A stretch of DNA of 6,805 nt from contig CAKOOU010000042.1 of assembly GCA_934098455.1 (NCBI GenBank), forward strand, positions 1-6,805, read 5' to 3'. The notes under the pieces were generated by a model. The model was given only the letters and a program-made list of their open reading frames with translations. It did not search any database and was not told where the DNA came from. This DNA is from an uncultured Bacilli bacterium (lineage in GTDB: Bacteria; Bacillota_I; Bacilli_A; RF39; UBA660). Of this stretch, positions 5,379-6,805 are shown one piece after another. The position numbers were made by a program, and so were the translations under genes. Position 1 is the first letter of the stretch. Every line of letters begins with the position of its first letter.

Positions 5379-6805
5379 ATTTCTATATTACTAGGATCTA
5401 TACTAGATTCTATATTTATATATTTTACTTTACTTAAATCTATATTTGGTAAAGAAATCCTTTCTTCTATAGGAGTTGTCATCGCATAATTTAATATCAT
5501 ATTATTATTTTTTAACCATGTAACAAATTCAGCAGCTGTTGTTGTATTTAATGATGTTGATGGATATAAATTGTAGAAACTTCCTATACCACTACCATTT
5601 GCTTTTTTGTTAGTAGTAAAATGAGTATTTAAAGTATTTTTTGCTATTGAAGTTATATTATTAAATATAGTTTTTTTAATTGTAAATTGATAAGCCCCTG
5701 ATGGTGGATAATTATTTTTTTCCCAATTTTCATTTCCAGTAAATTTATACTCATTAATATTTCTAATAACTTTACCACTATTAAAATCTATATAATCTGT
5801 ATAATCTCCTATTTTTCTTAAAGGCTCTGTTAAATATATATTTGTTGTTTCTTCATGGTAAGATTCATAATCAGTAACTACATTACCTTCTTCTATCTGT
5901 ATATTCGAAATTGTTATAATACTACTATCTCCAGTTTTATCATTAGCATAAAAATATACAGTCGAATCTAAGTCTTGTTGTGTAATAGTTCTCGTTGTAT
6001 CATACTTCCACGTAAATTTACTAGTTCCTAAATATATTTTTTTACCTAGTCCGGTACTGATTGCACTTAAAATATATGTTTTACCTACTTGTAGATTAGG
6101 ACAATAATCTGATAATTTACCATTTGACCTTGCAGCAGAAGAAGTCGATGGTGTTGTTACAGATAATGTGCCATTATTATTATTTATTACTTCACTAGTT
6201 GAAATAACTTTATTAATATTAAATAAATTTTTACCTACAGTTTTAACACCTATCTTATACTTTCCATTATTGCTATCATTTGTGTCCGTTACTAAATCCC
6301 CTACACTTTTTATTTCACTTGGTATTTCTGGTGATGGTGTTGCACCATAAGCTTCATATTCTGTTGCAGTACTTCCTTTTTCTATTTGTATATCATTAGT
6401 ATTTAATTCAAATGGTGTAGTACTACTACGTGTTCCCCAATTAAATCTAATAAATGTACCAGTTTGTGTAAGTGTAAAAGTTTTATTGTATCCAGAAATA
6501 TCATTTGCTATATTACTAGACTCTGTTTCAGTTCTTATTTGAGTAGTACCACTTCCCACACCACTATAAGTATAAGTCCCTGCGGGTAAATTAATATTAA
6601 TATCTAAATATGGATTTGCAGTTCCATCTGGAGTAATTGTATAAACACCATTTGAATATGTATAAGTTGCATGCCCTACCGCTTTAAATGCTGTTTTATC
6701 AAATAAATTTTTCCCACTTCTAGTCTCCTGTACACTATTTCCATATATTCTATAATTACTTAATAATTTTGCATTATCTACACTTACACTATTTGTTCCT
6801 TTTGT
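5363..6805 (-). CDS. Phage-tail-like / adhesin-like repeat protein, C-terminal part (5' end outside window)
   Basis: The frame stays open to the right edge, so only the last 480 residues are seen. The first in-frame start-like codon (GTG at 6559) is internal, with coding of the same style on both sides. The part resembles minor structural and tail-fibre proteins of Firmicutes phages. It shows IYGNSVQ (20-26), GKNLFD (31-36), a beta-rich carbohydrate-binding-like domain closing with QIEKGSTATEYEAYG (140-154), the linker TPSPEIPSEIKSVGDLV, a second GKNLFN (191-196) and QIEEGNVVTDYESYH (303-317). TTNIYLTEPLRKIGDYTDYI then leads into a C-terminal domain (about 318-480) with AEFVTWLKNNN, the block LNYAMTTPIEERISLPNI and a PSNIEIEYVK end. 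No LPXTG or membrane helix is at the C-terminus. Function is probably binding of a surface glycan or receptor; whether it belongs to a prophage or is a host surface protein cannot be decided here. Confidence 0.75.
   Translation of the reverse strand, partial: TKGTNSVSVDNAKLLSNYRIYGNSVQETRSGKNLFDKTAFKAVGHATYTYSNGVYTITPDGTANPYLDININLPAGTYTYSGVGSGTTQIRTETESSNIANDISGYNKTFTLTQTGTFIRFNWGTRSSTTPFELNTNDIQIEKGSTATEYEAYGATPSPEIPSEIKSVGDLVTDTNDSNNGKYKIGVKTVGKNLFNINKVISTSEVINNNNGTLSVTTPSTSSAARSNGKLSDYCPNLQVGKTYILSAISTGLGKKIYLGTSKFTWKYDTTRTITQQDLDSTVYFYANDKTGDSSIITISNIQIEEGNVVTDYESYHEETTNIYLTEPLRKIGDYTDYIDFNSGKVIRNINEYKFTGNENWEKNNYPPSGAYQFTIKKTIFNNITSIAKNTLNTHFTTNKKANGSGIGSFYNLYPSTSLNTTTAAEFVTWLKNNNMILNYAMTTPIEERISLPNIDLSKVKYINIESSIDPSNIEIEYVK
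5855..6235 (-). repeat. Tail-like protein: second GKNLF...QIEEG domain copy
   Basis: Protein-level repeat, residues 191-317 of the visible part. It opens with GKNLFN and closes with NIQIEEGNVVTDYESY. It is related to the copy at 6344-6715, with opening motifs 160 residues apart and closing motifs 163 apart. The two copies share the border motifs but differ much in the middle, which is beta-strand rich. In tail proteins such units are often carbohydrate-binding-like jelly rolls. Confidence 0.6.
6344..6715 (-). repeat. Tail-like protein: first GKNLF...QIEKG domain copy
   Basis: Protein-level repeat, residues 31-154 of the visible part, opening with GKNLFD and closing with DIQIEKGSTATEYEAYG. 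It is followed by the linker TPSPEIPSEIKSVGD, then the second copy. The preceding IYGNSVQ suggests that a further unit or linker of the same kind lies upstream, outside the window. Confidence 0.6.

Noticed and set aside
5286..5489. Plus-strand open frame spanning the ireB promoter and the end of the tail-like gene
   Set aside because: It overlaps the promoter, a terminator and two real coding ends on the other strand. It has no binding site and no recognisable motif; its hydrophobic content reflects the AT-rich complement.
6168..6350. Plus-strand open frame of 60 codons inside the tail-like gene
   Set aside because: It is the antisense shadow of a well-supported minus-strand domain linker, with no start signal.
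1..6805. CRISPR array, tRNA, rRNA, riboswitch or insertion sequence
   Set aside because: No regularly spaced repeats, cloverleaf-like sequences, conserved riboswitch cores or transposase motifs were found in the window.

Overview
The window is AT-rich (roughly a quarter G+C by eye) and every supportable gene lies on the minus strand, so it reads from high to low coordinates. The gene set and order (ireB, ruvX, DUF1292/yrzB, mltG, trmR/yrrM, trhP1/yrrN, trhP2/yrrO, greA) match the Bacillus subtilis yrzL-yrrK-yrzB-yrrL-yrrM-yrrN-yrrO-(udk)-greA block. This points to a low-GC Firmicute or a walled relative such as a gut Bacilli, Erysipelotrichia or RF39-type lineage. TGA is used as a stop (trhP1) and TGG as Trp (mltG), which argues for the standard bacterial code rather than the Mycoplasma code. 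The MltG gene implies a peptidoglycan wall.

Layout, in reading direction. (1) 6805-5363: the 3' part of a large gene for a repeat-containing protein of the phage-tail / surface-adhesin type. Its 5' end lies outside the window, and it ends in a hairpin terminator that overlaps its stop codon. (2) 5362-5299: a 64-bp gap holding the rest of that terminator, a strong extended -10 promoter and a Shine-Dalgarno site. (3) 5298-703: a tightly packed operon with overlaps or gaps of at most 14 bp: ireB, ruvX, yrzB-like, mltG, trmR, trhP1, trhP2. (4) 635-165: greA, 67 bp after trhP2, ending in a second hairpin terminator that overlaps its stop codon. (5) 134-1: non-coding, ending in a GC-rich hairpin-forming segment and a run of ten C at the very edge.

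Functionally the operon mixes three themes. IreB (a substrate of the PASTA Ser/Thr kinase in enterococci) and MltG concern the cell wall. RuvX and GreA concern RNA processing and transcription. TrmR, TrhP1 and TrhP2 together are the known machinery for 5-hydroxyuridine, then 5-methoxyuridine, at the tRNA wobble position.

The parts least explained by standard annotation are the phage-tail-like gene placed directly before this conserved operon (alaS usually sits there in Bacillus), the absence of udk before greA, and the poly-C hairpin segment at the left edge. I did not find convincing evidence of a wholly new system. Several start codons differ from the longest reading frames (greA, ireB, mltG), and the large 5' partial gene is open through the right edge.
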